A stretch of DNA of 64,000 bases from Ignavibacteriales bacterium (lineage in GTDB: Bacteria > Bacteroidota > Ignavibacteria > Ignavibacteriales > Melioribacteraceae): assembly GCA_016177735.1 (NCBI GenBank), contig JACOUS010000013.1:62001-126000 (forward strand), in the 5' to 3' direction. Every line of letters starts with the position of its first letter. Position 1 is the stretch's first letter. Below are positions 18,594-26,973 of this stretch, piece after piece. Position numbers and translations under genes: made by a program. The notes beneath the pieces were generated by a model. That model did not search any database. It saw only the letters and a list, made by a program, of their open reading frames with translations, and was not told the origin of the DNA.

Positions 18594-19172
18594 TTATTTG
18601 AGTAATTCTTCAACAGCCTTTGTGAGTTCTTCGCTTTCAGGTTTTACTTTACTTCTAAATCTTGAAATTATATTGCCGCTTTTATCAATCAAAAATTTTT
18701 CAAAATTCCATTTTACGTCGCCTCTGTCATCCGTGTTATTAATCAGAATTTCATAAAGCGGTGATTTATCTTCGCCGATAATTTTTATTTTATCAAAAAG
18801 TTTGAACGTAACATTGTATTTGGCTGAACAGAAATTTTTAATCTCTTCATTTGTACCGGGTTCTTGCGCGCCAAAATCGTTGCACGGGAAAGCGAGTATT
18901 TCAAAACCTTTGTCTTTGTACTGTTCATAAATTTTTTGCAAACCTTCATATTGCGGAGTGTAACCGCATTCACTCGCCACATTTATTATCAGCAGTACTT
19001 TGCCTTTGTAACCGGAAAGTTTGATTTCTTTGCCGTCGATATCTTTTACGGAAATATCTTTAATGTTACTATCCATGCCGTTTCCTTTCGAAGAATTGTG
19101 AGAAGCAAAAATAGAAGTGGTTAACAAAACCAAAATACTCGATACAAAATTTATGATGCGTTTAATTTTCAT
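18594..19172 (-). CDS. Glutathione peroxidase family thiol peroxidase, exported
   Basis: Reduces hydrogen peroxide or lipid hydroperoxides, probably with thioredoxin in bacteria of this kind. Seen: an N-terminal signal peptide (about 1-24, ending near 'FAS'), the active-site block NVASECGYTPQY with a Cys (C69) in place of selenocysteine, FPCNDFG with the resolving-region Cys, and KWNFEKFL with the catalytic Trp-Asn. The 192 residues are family length plus signal. The signal suggests a periplasmic place of action. It is flanked by the MITE-like element downstream and a terminator of the preceding operon upstream. Confidence 0.93.
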   Translation of the reverse strand: MKIKRIINFVSSILVLLTTSIFASHNSSKGNGMDSNIKDISVKDIDGKEIKLSGYKGKVLLIINVASECGYTPQYEGLQKIYEQYKDKGFEILAFPCNDFGAQEPGTNEEIKNFCSAKYNVTFKLFDKIKIIGEDKSPLYEILINNTDDRGDVKWNFEKFLIDKSGNIISRFRSKVKPESEELTKAVEELLK

Positions 19173-19228
19173 TTTTATTCCCAGTTTGTTTTTCTTTTTA
19201 ACATGAGAGGTAGTGTGGTAAGTTCAAA

Positions 19229-19256
19229 ATAAAAACCCGATCATTTGGATCGGGTT
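19229..19256 (-). terminator. Terminator of the 19.3-20.8 kb genes
   Basis: AACCCGATC (19234-19242) pairs with GATCGGGTT (19248-19256), loop ATTTG. On the minus strand the stem runs into TTTTTATTTTG. This is a strong intrinsic terminator for the genes upstream on that strand. Confidence 0.85.
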
Positions 19257-19292
19257 CTACTAAGGCACCGTTTGGTGTTGATTGTTATCCCT

Positions 19293-19514
19293 TTACCAAT
19301 TCCAATTTGGAGATTCCGCAGATAGATCATTCACACCATTGCGATTTAACCAAATTTGCATTTGCAAACTACTTTCCCCCTCCAAAGTAAGCGATAGTAA
19401 CTTATTATTTTTATCCAAACCTAAAAAAACTAGTATTAATTGCTGTTCGTTTTGCTGAACAGCAATTAATTGCTCCATATTTAGAATCATATTTCCTATT
19501 CTAACGAGTTTCAT
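19293..19514 (-). CDS. Small protein, unknown
   Basis: 73 residues, not recognised. It begins MKLVRIGNMILNMEQLIAV and is rich in Leu, Gln and Asn; no signal peptide, membrane segment or Cys pair is seen. GAGAG lies about 8 nt upstream of the ATG. It lies 26 nt after the 149-residue membrane gene and right before a strong terminator, so it is probably the last gene of that operon. The strong context (spacing, ribosome site, terminator) is the main reason for calling it. Confidence 0.6.
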   Translation of the reverse strand: MKLVRIGNMILNMEQLIAVQQNEQQLILVFLGLDKNNKLLSLTLEGESSLQMQIWLNRNGVNDLSAESPNWNW

Positions 19515-19540
19515 TTATTATTCTCTCATCCGAAGACTTT

Positions 19541-19990
19541 TTAATCAAATTTTTCCAGCTCACTTAATATTTCATTACGTTTTCTGAGACCCTCTTTAGC
19601 AACCCGTTCAGCTTCTTCTTTCTTAGGTTTATACGAAAGGAAAAAGTATAAAAACCAAAGCAAACACCAGGCAGAAGTGAATAACCAAATCCAAAAGCCG
19701 CCCGGGAACAGTACCGGATATTTAGGGTGTGGAACAGCAAGATATTGCTGCTCAAGTTTTTTTACTTCATTTAGATTAGGCAAATCCAACGCGCGGTTAA
19801 AAGTTAGTTTAACATATCTTTCAGTATTTGTTACCTGATAAATATCATCCCCTCTTCTTTCCAAATGGTTGTCAATAGTCTTTATTTCTTGTGAGGATAG
19901 AAGTGACCAATGAAATTTTTGCATTAACTCAATTTGCTCTTGCTCATCATTTGGATGAACTTGAAACGTAACACTTTCGGTTCTTGCCAT
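19541..19990 (-). CDS. Membrane protein with one or two C-terminal segments, unknown
   Basis: 149 residues, family not recognised. Residues 1-90 are soluble and charged. A Trp- and Phe-rich hydrophobic stretch (about 94-119) probably forms one membrane segment or a hairpin, and a basic/acidic helix closes the protein. The ATG follows AGAGGAG with good spacing. It lies 36 nt after the lipoprotein gene at 20027-20836 on the same strand. The pairing with that lipoprotein suggests a shared envelope role, but nothing in the sequence names it. Confidence 0.7.
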   Translation of the reverse strand: MARTESVTFQVHPNDEQEQIELMQKFHWSLLSSQEIKTIDNHLERRGDDIYQVTNTERYVKLTFNRALDLPNLNEVKKLEQQYLAVPHPKYPVLFPGGFWIWLFTSAWCLLWFLYFFLSYKPKKEEAERVAKEGLRKRNEILSELEKFD

Positions 19991-20026
19991 AAAATTTTCT
20001 CCTCTTAAATAACTTTGTTATAGAAA

Positions 20027-20836
20027 TTATTTAACAACCCCCTGAGCTTTCTTTCTTATATCGTCCGCATTCCTTGCAAGTATTGTAAACTCATCCGGAT
20101 CAATAAACACTTCGCATTTAGATAATGTATTTTGATATACTTCCATTAGAACATTGGCTAAGGATTGCGGTCTGCTGTCTGTACCTATTTTAACAGCCAT
20201 CGTTTTAGAATCCGTATAATTCCAATTATAGCTATAAGAAATTGTTTTAGGTTCTTGCTCTTCTATTGTTTTCACCCATATTAGCTGCCATGTAAATGGT
20301 TCATAAACTTCCAAGTAAATTTTATATTTCACATTAAACTCGCCGGTAGCTACACCGTAACTAAAATTCTTCGCGCCTATGAGTCCGGAACCCAATTGTT
20401 CTTTCGGTTCTGTAAAAGAGTTCTGCGTTGCATTAACTTCAATTTCAATTCTACTTTTAAGCGCAAAGGTGCTTTGCTCTCTTTGCGAATATGTAGCCAT
20501 AGCTTGGTCTTTAAGCAACGAAATTAGTCTAAATCCCCTGTCAACCATTAGCTCGTTAAAATCACCTTCAATTGCTTTTGAGAAATTCTTTACAATATTT
20601 TGTAAATCATCTCTGCCTTGAATCCATAATTGTGGATATACAACACTATACGAAGGTGAAATAAGAAGAAACGTTAGAGGCACTTTTAAGTTTTTTTGAT
20701 CCTGAACACTGTAATTGAATTGATAGTTTGGAACCGCAGTATTCCCCGGGTCTTCAAAAGTTGGAGCCATGTAAGCACCACAACCCGAAAAGAAAACCGA
20801 ACCGAAAATAAATAGGCAAATAGTTATTTTTTTCAT
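20027..20836 (-). CDS. Lipoprotein, faintly HpaA-like
   Basis: 269 residues with a signal peptide and lipobox (F-S-G-C19), so a probable outer-membrane or periplasmic lipoprotein. The order of features recalls the HpaA-type lipoproteins of Helicobacter: a middle 'F..LM.DRGFRLISL' block, a beta-rich part and a C-terminal Asn-Ala-Asp-Asp-rich helix. That resemblance is from memory and weak. AGGAAAG precedes the ATG. It heads a three-gene run with two small unknown genes. The 211-nt gap upstream separates it from the anti-sigma-like gene. Confidence 0.75.
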   Translation of the reverse strand: MKKITICLFIFGSVFFSGCGAYMAPTFEDPGNTAVPNYQFNYSVQDQKNLKVPLTFLLISPSYSVVYPQLWIQGRDDLQNIVKNFSKAIEGDFNELMVDRGFRLISLLKDQAMATYSQREQSTFALKSRIEIEVNATQNSFTEPKEQLGSGLIGAKNFSYGVATGEFNVKYKIYLEVYEPFTWQLIWVKTIEEQEPKTISYSYNWNYTDSKTMAVKIGTDSRPQSLANVLMEVYQNTLSKCEVFIDPDEFTILARNADDIRKKAQGVVK

Positions 20837-20920
20837 ACCACTTTCCTCATTTGTTTTGGTTTGTACTTAATACATTCGACCAATTACACCCCATTGCAGA
20901 AAATTTTTGTAAAATTATTT

Positions 20921-21067
20921 ATGGGAAAGCCTTGTATGGTATGTAGAGCCCTTAGATTAGATGAGATAGAAACTGAGATACTTATAGCAGGTAGATTTGT
21001 TACTATTTTATGTATAAATCTTAGCTTTCAAAATGAACAGCTAACCGTTATTTTCCCGGCAATCTAA
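20921..21067 (+). pseudogene. Possible fragment of a small CxxC protein
   Basis: A 48-codon frame begins MGKPCMVCRALRLDEIETEIL. This opening resembles small proteins of the type 'C-x-V-C-x(5-7)-EIE..L..G..' seen in phages and accessory regions, but what follows loses the pattern. Its 3' end overlaps the anti-sigma-like gene on the other strand. It may be a decayed remnant or chance. Confidence 0.2.
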
Positions 21068-22511
21068 ACTTTTGATTCCAATATTTATTAACTGTAGGAT
21101 AGTTAACAAATTTATCTCCGTCCCAATATTTAACAGAGTCTTTTAAGGTTGCCAGATAAGACACTATTCCTTCTTTAATTTTTCCTTTACTTACAATTTC
21201 ATCATATAGAGCTTTGTATTGAGTAGTGTAATTAATGAACTGAATCTCTATCTTTTTATTAAAAGAATAGAGAAGCCTTAACCTGTTTTCCCTTTTATCA
21301 CTCGGGACATCATCACTGTAACAAACAATTCCGTCTTTATCAAACTTTTTTATTACACTTAAAGAAGCGGGTGAAACTAAGCCGGCAATTTTGCTTAGCT
21401 TACTTACGGGTAAAAGCACATAATACCAAGCATTGCCGGGCACTTTGTGGTTTGAAGAAAAATAATCGGGCATAACACCCATTAGATATGGTTGTTTTAA
21501 GATCATAACAAACGGTCTATCGTAACTGCTAATGCCGCCTAAAAATATTTCATCATTTCCATCCCCATCCATGTCATAATGAAACTGAGTAGTATAGTGA
21601 CCGGAATGATAGAGAGAAGAAGTTACCTTTCCGGTAAGTGGATTTAAGGTTGACAACACGGTTCCACCATAAGTTTCTACATTTGCTAAAACATATAGTA
21701 AAACACCATTATTACTTTTAGCAGTAAAAAATTCTTCAACCCACCAGTTGGTTCTTTTCCATTTAGGAGCGTAATTAAATTTCTGATCTTCGGGAGATAC
21801 AGTCCATCTTTTTGTTCCATCACTATTAAAGCAATACAGGCTATCTGTTCTGTAAAGACCTTTCTCTATTAAACTGCCGGTAATCAATATTTCATTTTTG
21901 TTGTCATTGTCAATGTCTAATAAATTAACACACTTTTTGCGCCCTTCGGTAAAAATCATTACGCTGTCTATCTTGTCTGCATAAATACCATCAACATTCT
22001 TATTCCAAAGAAGCTGACCGGCTTGATTATAAGCATACAAAACCGAGTGTTTTATTTCTAATGAAGCCGGATTAGTATCTTTTACAAAGTCTTTGAATGT
22101 TGTAACAAGGAAAGAAGCTGCCATAACACAAACAGCAGCAAAGCTAAAAGATGAGACGGGATATGTTTTGATTAGCCTATAAATGTTCTGCAAAGAATAA
22201 ATATTCTTCTTGGTAATTATTTCTGCATTCCCGTTAAAGATTTGTACAGCACCGTTTTTATCTCTAAGCAGTTTGCTTTCTTCCGGCTCAAGTTTGCTCT
22301 TTAACTTTTGAGCAAAATTGTAATCAATATCGGAAGGCTCTGTGAGACTACTTTCCTCAAGTTCATTTACTGATTCCAAATAAAAGGAATATAGTTCTCT
22401 GCAATGCCCGCACTCTTTTAGGTGGCTTTTAACCGCAAGTACTTCTTCATCATTAAGAAGATTTTTATCTATTGCAAATTTTTCTAATATGTTTTCATCA
22501 ATATGTTTCAT
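21048..22511 (-). CDS. Zinc-finger anti-sigma-like membrane protein with FG-GAP/VCBS-type periplasmic domain
   Basis: 487 residues. Seen: an N-terminal zf-HC2-like anti-sigma motif H30-x3-C34-x2-C37, a single membrane segment at about residues 115-140, then about 340 residues outside the membrane. That part contains Ca-loop-like repeats DIDNDNKNEI and DMDGDGNDEI, as in FG-GAP/VCBS beta-propellers, plus stretches like PQQ-type blades ('LYCFNSDGTKRW'). This is the plan of a transmembrane anti-sigma factor with a sensor domain. The gene just upstream on the same strand (36 nt away) would be the cognate sigma-like protein. What the propeller senses is unknown. Confidence 0.75.
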   Translation of the reverse strand: MKHIDENILEKFAIDKNLLNDEEVLAVKSHLKECGHCRELYSFYLESVNELEESSLTEPSDIDYNFAQKLKSKLEPEESKLLRDKNGAVQIFNGNAEIITKKNIYSLQNIYRLIKTYPVSSFSFAAVCVMAASFLVTTFKDFVKDTNPASLEIKHSVLYAYNQAGQLLWNKNVDGIYADKIDSVMIFTEGRKKCVNLLDIDNDNKNEILITGSLIEKGLYRTDSLYCFNSDGTKRWTVSPEDQKFNYAPKWKRTNWWVEEFFTAKSNNGVLLYVLANVETYGGTVLSTLNPLTGKVTSSLYHSGHYTTQFHYDMDGDGNDEIFLGGISSYDRPFVMILKQPYLMGVMPDYFSSNHKVPGNAWYYVLLPVSKLSKIAGLVSPASLSVIKKFDKDGIVCYSDDVPSDKRENRLRLLYSFNKKIEIQFINYTTQYKALYDEIVSKGKIKEGIVSYLATLKDSVKYWDGDKFVNYPTVNKYWNQKFRLPGK

Positions 22512-22547
22512 GTAATATAGATTGACCCGTAATAAATGCTTTGCAGA

Positions 22548-23591
22548 TTAAGTCTGCGCAAAAATATAATTAATAAATTTTTTCTTTGTTTCTTTAATTA
22601 AGTATTCAAGTTTTGTTTTAACAAAATCCACGTAATCGCTTTTACTTATTTTGTAGTGAGTATTAAAGCGTTCATAAAGAGCATCAATTTCTTCACCGTG
22701 ATTAATCCATGTATCAATTACATCTTTAATAACCAATCTAAGCGCTCCGGCTTGTTCTTTATTTATTTTATTCTTCAGATAATAATCAAGATAAATTTTC
22801 AGTTCAATTTCGTGAGTAATTTTATTTCTTATTTGGTTTAACTCAACAGCCTCATACTCAAAGTTACCGTTTAAAGAAACTTCTTCATGTAAGTCATTTT
22901 CAGTTTCGTAACCGTAGTAATCCTTAAACAGATTAACAACATCGTATAACGGTAATTCCGAAACCGACCCATAATATTCTTTTGTAACTTCCAATAGGGT
23001 ATTTAATAAATCTCCAGTATTGTTTTTACCTTTAGCTTTCTTAATAAACTCAAATTTTAATGTATCAATATCCACAGCGTGTATTTTATCATCCAAAGTA
23101 GTAACGTTAAAACGAAGCTTATAACCAATGGGTAAAGAAGCCAATTCTATTCCTTCTATTTTTCTTACGGTCTCTTTAATATTTCTTGTAATTCTAAAAC
23201 CATTTGGGTCCCACTCGGCGTATAACCCGGCAATTTGTTTATCAGCAACTACAGCAAGAAATTTTTTATAAGCCAAGTAGAATTCGTGACCGGCAATATG
23301 TTCTATTTGGCTATTTAGCGAACTGCAAAACTTCTTTAGTAAGTAAAATGAATCGTTTTCTTTTCTACTAAATATTTCGGATAAGCAATCAATTGCAAGA
23401 TCGGATAAATCAAATCCGAATTTTTGGCAAAGAGGAAGGATATGAGGTTTAGTTTTTCTTATGTGTACTGTAAGAATATTTCTGGAATGCTTAATTAATA
23501 CTGCAATTTCTCTTTCGGATGGTTTTTCTGTTAAGACATTGGTAAATGATAATTTTAAGTCATTGAAATATTTTTGTTTGCTTTCCGTCAT
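22548..23591 (-). CDS. Possible divergent sigma-like protein
   Basis: 347 residues, not securely recognised. The segment 'FGFDLSDLAIDCLSEIFSRKENDSFYLLKKF' and the following helices have a spacing that recalls sigma-70 region 2 of large divergent FCB sigma factors. The end ('ISKSDYVDFVKTKLEYLIKETKKKF') recalls the last helix after a region 4 helix-turn-helix. No membrane segment or Cys pair is seen. Its position 36 nt before the zinc-finger anti-sigma-like gene is the best argument. Alternatively it is an unrelated helical protein. The start is ATG, with GGGGTAT just before it. Confidence 0.45.
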   Translation of the reverse strand: MTESKQKYFNDLKLSFTNVLTEKPSEREIAVLIKHSRNILTVHIRKTKPHILPLCQKFGFDLSDLAIDCLSEIFSRKENDSFYLLKKFCSSLNSQIEHIAGHEFYLAYKKFLAVVADKQIAGLYAEWDPNGFRITRNIKETVRKIEGIELASLPIGYKLRFNVTTLDDKIHAVDIDTLKFEFIKKAKGKNNTGDLLNTLLEVTKEYYGSVSELPLYDVVNLFKDYYGYETENDLHEEVSLNGNFEYEAVELNQIRNKITHEIELKIYLDYYLKNKINKEQAGALRLVIKDVIDTWINHGEEIDALYERFNTHYKISKSDYVDFVKTKLEYLIKETKKKFINYIFAQT

Positions 23592-23920
23592 ATACCCCGT
23601 AGTAAAATTAGAGTCAGGAAAGAATATTTTAGGATTTTACAATGTTAATATATAGCACAGTCCTATTTAGTAAAAGGGAAAAATTGTATAGTGCAAACAA
23701 GATAGAAAGCAGGCAATACGCCACCCAGCCTATGACTGGTTTCTTCACTTGTAGCAGCTGCTGTTCAAAGGTAGTATCTATAGAGATTTAATCCGCTTAA
23801 ACTAGTACAGAGTTTATCGAAAATCTGCACAATCAGCGTTATACAAAATCATGCCGAACGTCAGCAACAATGTTTATCTTTGTAATAGATAATATGAGCC
23901 TCAATATTAATTGGAAAATT

Positions 23921-25603
23921 ATGATCAACGAAAAAATTATTTTGAAACTGACTAACCCCGCCTCTTTTGAAAGAGGCTATAAGTATTACCAGAAAGGAAG
24001 AGTAACCGCCTATAAGAATGAAAATAATATTATTAGTGCAACCGTAATAGGAACCGATAATTATGAATCGTTAATTGATTTATCAAACCTTAAAGCTGAA
24101 TGTGACTGTCCGGCTTATTCAAATAATTTGCTTTGCAAACACCTGGTGGCACTTTTATTTACATACATGAGCGGAGAAATAAAATCCAAATCGTTGCCAA
24201 AAATAAAAGGAAAGATAAAACAACCGGAAGGAGATAATGATAAGGACCTTTCTCAAATTCTATACAAATTTAGTAAAGAGGAAATAGTTTATCATTTGAA
24301 AAGAATTGATGCCGATTATGGGATAATAGCCGACTATTTTGACCGGCTTTTACTTTCTGAAAAGAGCATTGATTATAGCATGATGAGAAAAGCGATACGA
24401 AGCAAAGTAAATTATTTTTCTAAACATGGATACATAAACAATTACTTTCGGAAAATGATGGAAGCTCAGTATGATATTCTCTCTTTAACCGATTCCCTTC
24501 CTAATTCGAAAGCCTCTTCGGAATTTTTATTAGAAACTGCTTACTGGATTAATGAAAAGCTTGATGTAATTGATGATTCTGACGGAATATTTTCTACACT
24601 GGTTGAATTGTTAATTGAAAGAGCCGCTGTTTTTCTTAACTCTGCATCTGTAACAGATATGGAATTATTTTATTCATACATGGGGAAAGAATCTTTTTCC
24701 GATTTCAACTTAGAAGTACTTGAAATAATTTTGCTAAAAGTAAGTAATAAGGAAATACTTGATGAGCTGGAATTCCGGTTGGATATGACTATTCACCGTA
24801 AAGACCCCGGTTTTGCTTTTACCCGCGAGGACGGATTAACCGTTTATAGCGAATACCTTTTGAAAAATAAGCCGGAAAAATTTGAAGAATATCTTTCCGA
24901 TCTTCTCGAAGTCTCTTTTTCGATAAAACTGAATTACATCAGATTTCTTTTTAATAATAAGAGATACGAAGAAGTAATTGAGCTTGCTAAACCGCATATC
25001 CCAAATTTTCATTTAGATATGCAGTATGAGAAATCTTTAATGGTATTAGATAAAACGGAACTATTAATTGAATATTATACCATTGATAACACAAAGATTT
25101 TTTCTTTAGAAAAATTTAAGAAGCTATATCAACTATGCAAAATAAAGAGACCGGACTTACTTGAAAAAGTAAGAACGGATGCACTAAATAATCATAATGT
25201 TTCAATAAATACCCGGATAGATCTGCTTCTCAATCTTGATATGATTGATGAAGTCGCCCAATTAATAAGCAAATTAAATAAAACCGGTTTCGAACTATCC
25301 AGAGACTTTCTGGAAAACACTGTGGCAAAGCTTTGTATCGTTAAACAAGATGCCGCAATTGCTGTTGCAAGAGTCCTGGTTAATCAAGAATTAAAAGCAA
25401 TTTATCAATCCAACTATTACGAAAGGTTAATTGAGTATATCGAATTTTTAATACTCTTGGAAGATAAAGATTATGTAGAGACAATTTACAATACAATAAA
25501 AGTTCATTATAAGACCAAGAAAAAACTTTTGGAACGGCTTAACCTTCAACCAAATACAAATGAAATTATTAATGAACAAGAATTGCTTCAACTGGGAGAA
25601 TAA
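23921..25603 (+). CDS. SWIM zinc-finger protein
   Basis: 560 residues from the chosen ATG. Seen: the SWIM motif C61-x-C63-x8-C72-x-H74 directly after 'FERGYKYYQKGRV', the usual opening of SWIM proteins that stand before SNF2 helicases or alone. The rest is helical, with repeat-like HEAT/TPR character. Upstream in-frame ATGs at 23870 and 23894 exist, but only 23921 has a GGAAAA sequence nearby and matches the family beginning. No SNF2 helicase is adjacent. SWIM domains bind DNA or protein; the role here is unknown. The gene diverges from the sigma-like gene across a 330-bp gap. Confidence 0.85.
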   Translation: MINEKIILKLTNPASFERGYKYYQKGRVTAYKNENNIISATVIGTDNYESLIDLSNLKAECDCPAYSNNLLCKHLVALLFTYMSGEIKSKSLPKIKGKIKQPEGDNDKDLSQILYKFSKEEIVYHLKRIDADYGIIADYFDRLLLSEKSIDYSMMRKAIRSKVNYFSKHGYINNYFRKMMEAQYDILSLTDSLPNSKASSEFLLETAYWINEKLDVIDDSDGIFSTLVELLIERAAVFLNSASVTDMELFYSYMGKESFSDFNLEVLEIILLKVSNKEILDELEFRLDMTIHRKDPGFAFTREDGLTVYSEYLLKNKPEKFEEYLSDLLEVSFSIKLNYIRFLFNNKRYEEVIELAKPHIPNFHLDMQYEKSLMVLDKTELLIEYYTIDNTKIFSLEKFKKLYQLCKIKRPDLLEKVRTDALNNHNVSINTRIDLLLNLDMIDEVAQLISKLNKTGFELSRDFLENTVAKLCIVKQDAAIAVARVLVNQELKAIYQSNYYERLIEYIEFLILLEDKDYVETIYNTIKVHYKTKKKLLERLNLQPNTNEIINEQELLQLGE

Positions 25604-25695
25604 AATTCCCGCATAAGAATCTTACCGAAAAGATAAAGTTAAACGGCAAATACAGTTTGCCTAAAAGTGTTTTTAGAATAGATTCTGAACAAAAA

Positions 25696-25725
25696 AAAAT
25701 CCCTCTAACTCTGAGAGGGATTTTG
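25696..25725. terminator. Bidirectional terminator between the SWIM gene and pta
   Basis: ATCCCTCT (25699-25706) pairs with AGAGGGAT (25714-25721), flanked by A9 on the left and TTTT on the right. It can therefore stop transcription from both sides, and it lies between the convergent SWIM gene and pta. Confidence 0.85.
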
Positions 25726-25736
25726 TAAGAGAAGTT

Positions 25737-26720
25737 TTAATCAGCCATCAAACAAGCGATTGCGGCGGTGTTAACAATATCATCTACACTGCATCCGCGG
25801 CTAAGATCGAAGAATGGTTTTTTTAATCCTTGATTCACCGGACCAACAGCTTCCGCTTTGCCGAGTCTTTGTGCAATTTTGTAACCAATATTTCCGGCAT
25901 TCAAATCCGGGAAGACAAGTACGTTTGCTCTGCCGGCAACATCACTGCCCGGCGCTTTTTTCTTTCCAACAGAATCAACAACAGCAGTATCGAACTGCAA
26001 TTCGCCGTCAACTTTCAAATCCGGTCTTTTATCCTGGACAAATTTTGTTGCGCTGCGAACTTTATCAATCAGTTCGTGTTCGGCACTTCCCTTTGTTGAG
26101 AACGAAAGCATTGCAATGTACGGTTCTTCGCCGGTAAGTTTTTTGTGGTTATCTGCAGTAGCAATTGCAATATCTGCAAGCTGGTTTGCGTCGGGATTCG
26201 GATTAACGGCACAGTCAGCAAAGCTGTAAACTTTATCCGGAAAAACCATCAGGAAAAAACTTGAAAGGATCGACATTCCTTCACCGAGTCCAACGCAAAA
26301 AATTCCGGCGCGTGTGATATCTGCAGTAGTTGCAACGGAACCGCCGACACTTCCGTGAGCCAAACCTTCGCGTACCATCATTCCGGCAAAAAAAATATCC
26401 CGCCGAATTGTTTCGCGCGCTTGTTCAATTGTAACGCCTTTGTGTTTGCGGAGGTTGTAAAAAATGTTAGCAAAGTCGCTCAGTTTTTCCGATTTATCCT
26501 GATCAATAATTCTAACGCCTTGTAAATCAACACTAAACTTTTGAGCATCGTCTCTAATTTTTTGTTCGCTGCCGAGTGTAATTACCGAAGCAATTTTTTC
26601 TTTGGTTAAAATTTCTGCGGCTCTTAAAACTCTTTCATCGTGGGATTCGGGAAGCACAATCGTCTTTTTTCTTTGTGAGGCTTTCTCTCTGATTTGCTGC
26701 AGTAATTCAATTTGAGGCAT
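25737..26720 (-). CDS. pta: Phosphate acetyltransferase
   Basis: Interconverts acetyl-CoA and acetyl phosphate for acetate fermentation or assimilation. The 327 residues fit the short PTA form without the regulatory N-terminal domain. Seen: 'KTIVLPESHDERVLRAAEIL', 'GLAHGSVGGSVATTADITRAG', 'ADCAVNPNPDANQLADIAI', 'MLSFSTKGSAEHELIDKV' and the C-terminal 'GPVNQGLKKPFFDLSRGCSVDDI'. No ackA is adjacent. Phosphate butyryltransferase is less likely given the SFSTKGSA and VNQG..KP.NDLSRG-type blocks. A bidirectional terminator follows. Confidence 0.95.
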   Translation of the reverse strand: MPQIELLQQIREKASQRKKTIVLPESHDERVLRAAEILTKEKIASVITLGSEQKIRDDAQKFSVDLQGVRIIDQDKSEKLSDFANIFYNLRKHKGVTIEQARETIRRDIFFAGMMVREGLAHGSVGGSVATTADITRAGIFCVGLGEGMSILSSFFLMVFPDKVYSFADCAVNPNPDANQLADIAIATADNHKKLTGEEPYIAMLSFSTKGSAEHELIDKVRSATKFVQDKRPDLKVDGELQFDTAVVDSVGKKKAPGSDVAGRANVLVFPDLNAGNIGYKIAQRLGKAEAVGPVNQGLKKPFFDLSRGCSVDDIVNTAAIACLMAD

Positions 26721-26835
26721 GATTCATTCCATAGTTGTTAATTTTTCGTTGTTCAAATATATGTATTTCCGCCGATTGATAAATTTTTGATATTGTGAAA
26801 AGACGGCTTGCAAAAATATTGGAGAACGTTATAAA

Positions 26836-26894
26836 ATTTTTAAGAAAATAGAACGCTGATAACACGGATTAAGCGGATCATCGCGGATAAATTC
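26836..26894. repeat. Copy of a dispersed 'CGGATTAAGCGGAT' repeat
   Basis: A non-coding stretch containing ACGCTGATAACACGGATTAAGCGGAT and CGCGGAT repeats lies between pta and the AI-2E permease gene. Its left part (TTTTTAAGAAAATAG.ACGC.GATAAC) matches the interior of the MITE-like element near 18.4 kb, so the two are related. Confidence 0.5.
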
Positions 26895-26973
26895 TACACC
26901 ATTTTCCCAAAAAATTTAAGTTGAATTTTAACGTATAATTGGGAATATTCTGATGAGAAATTAAAACAATAAT

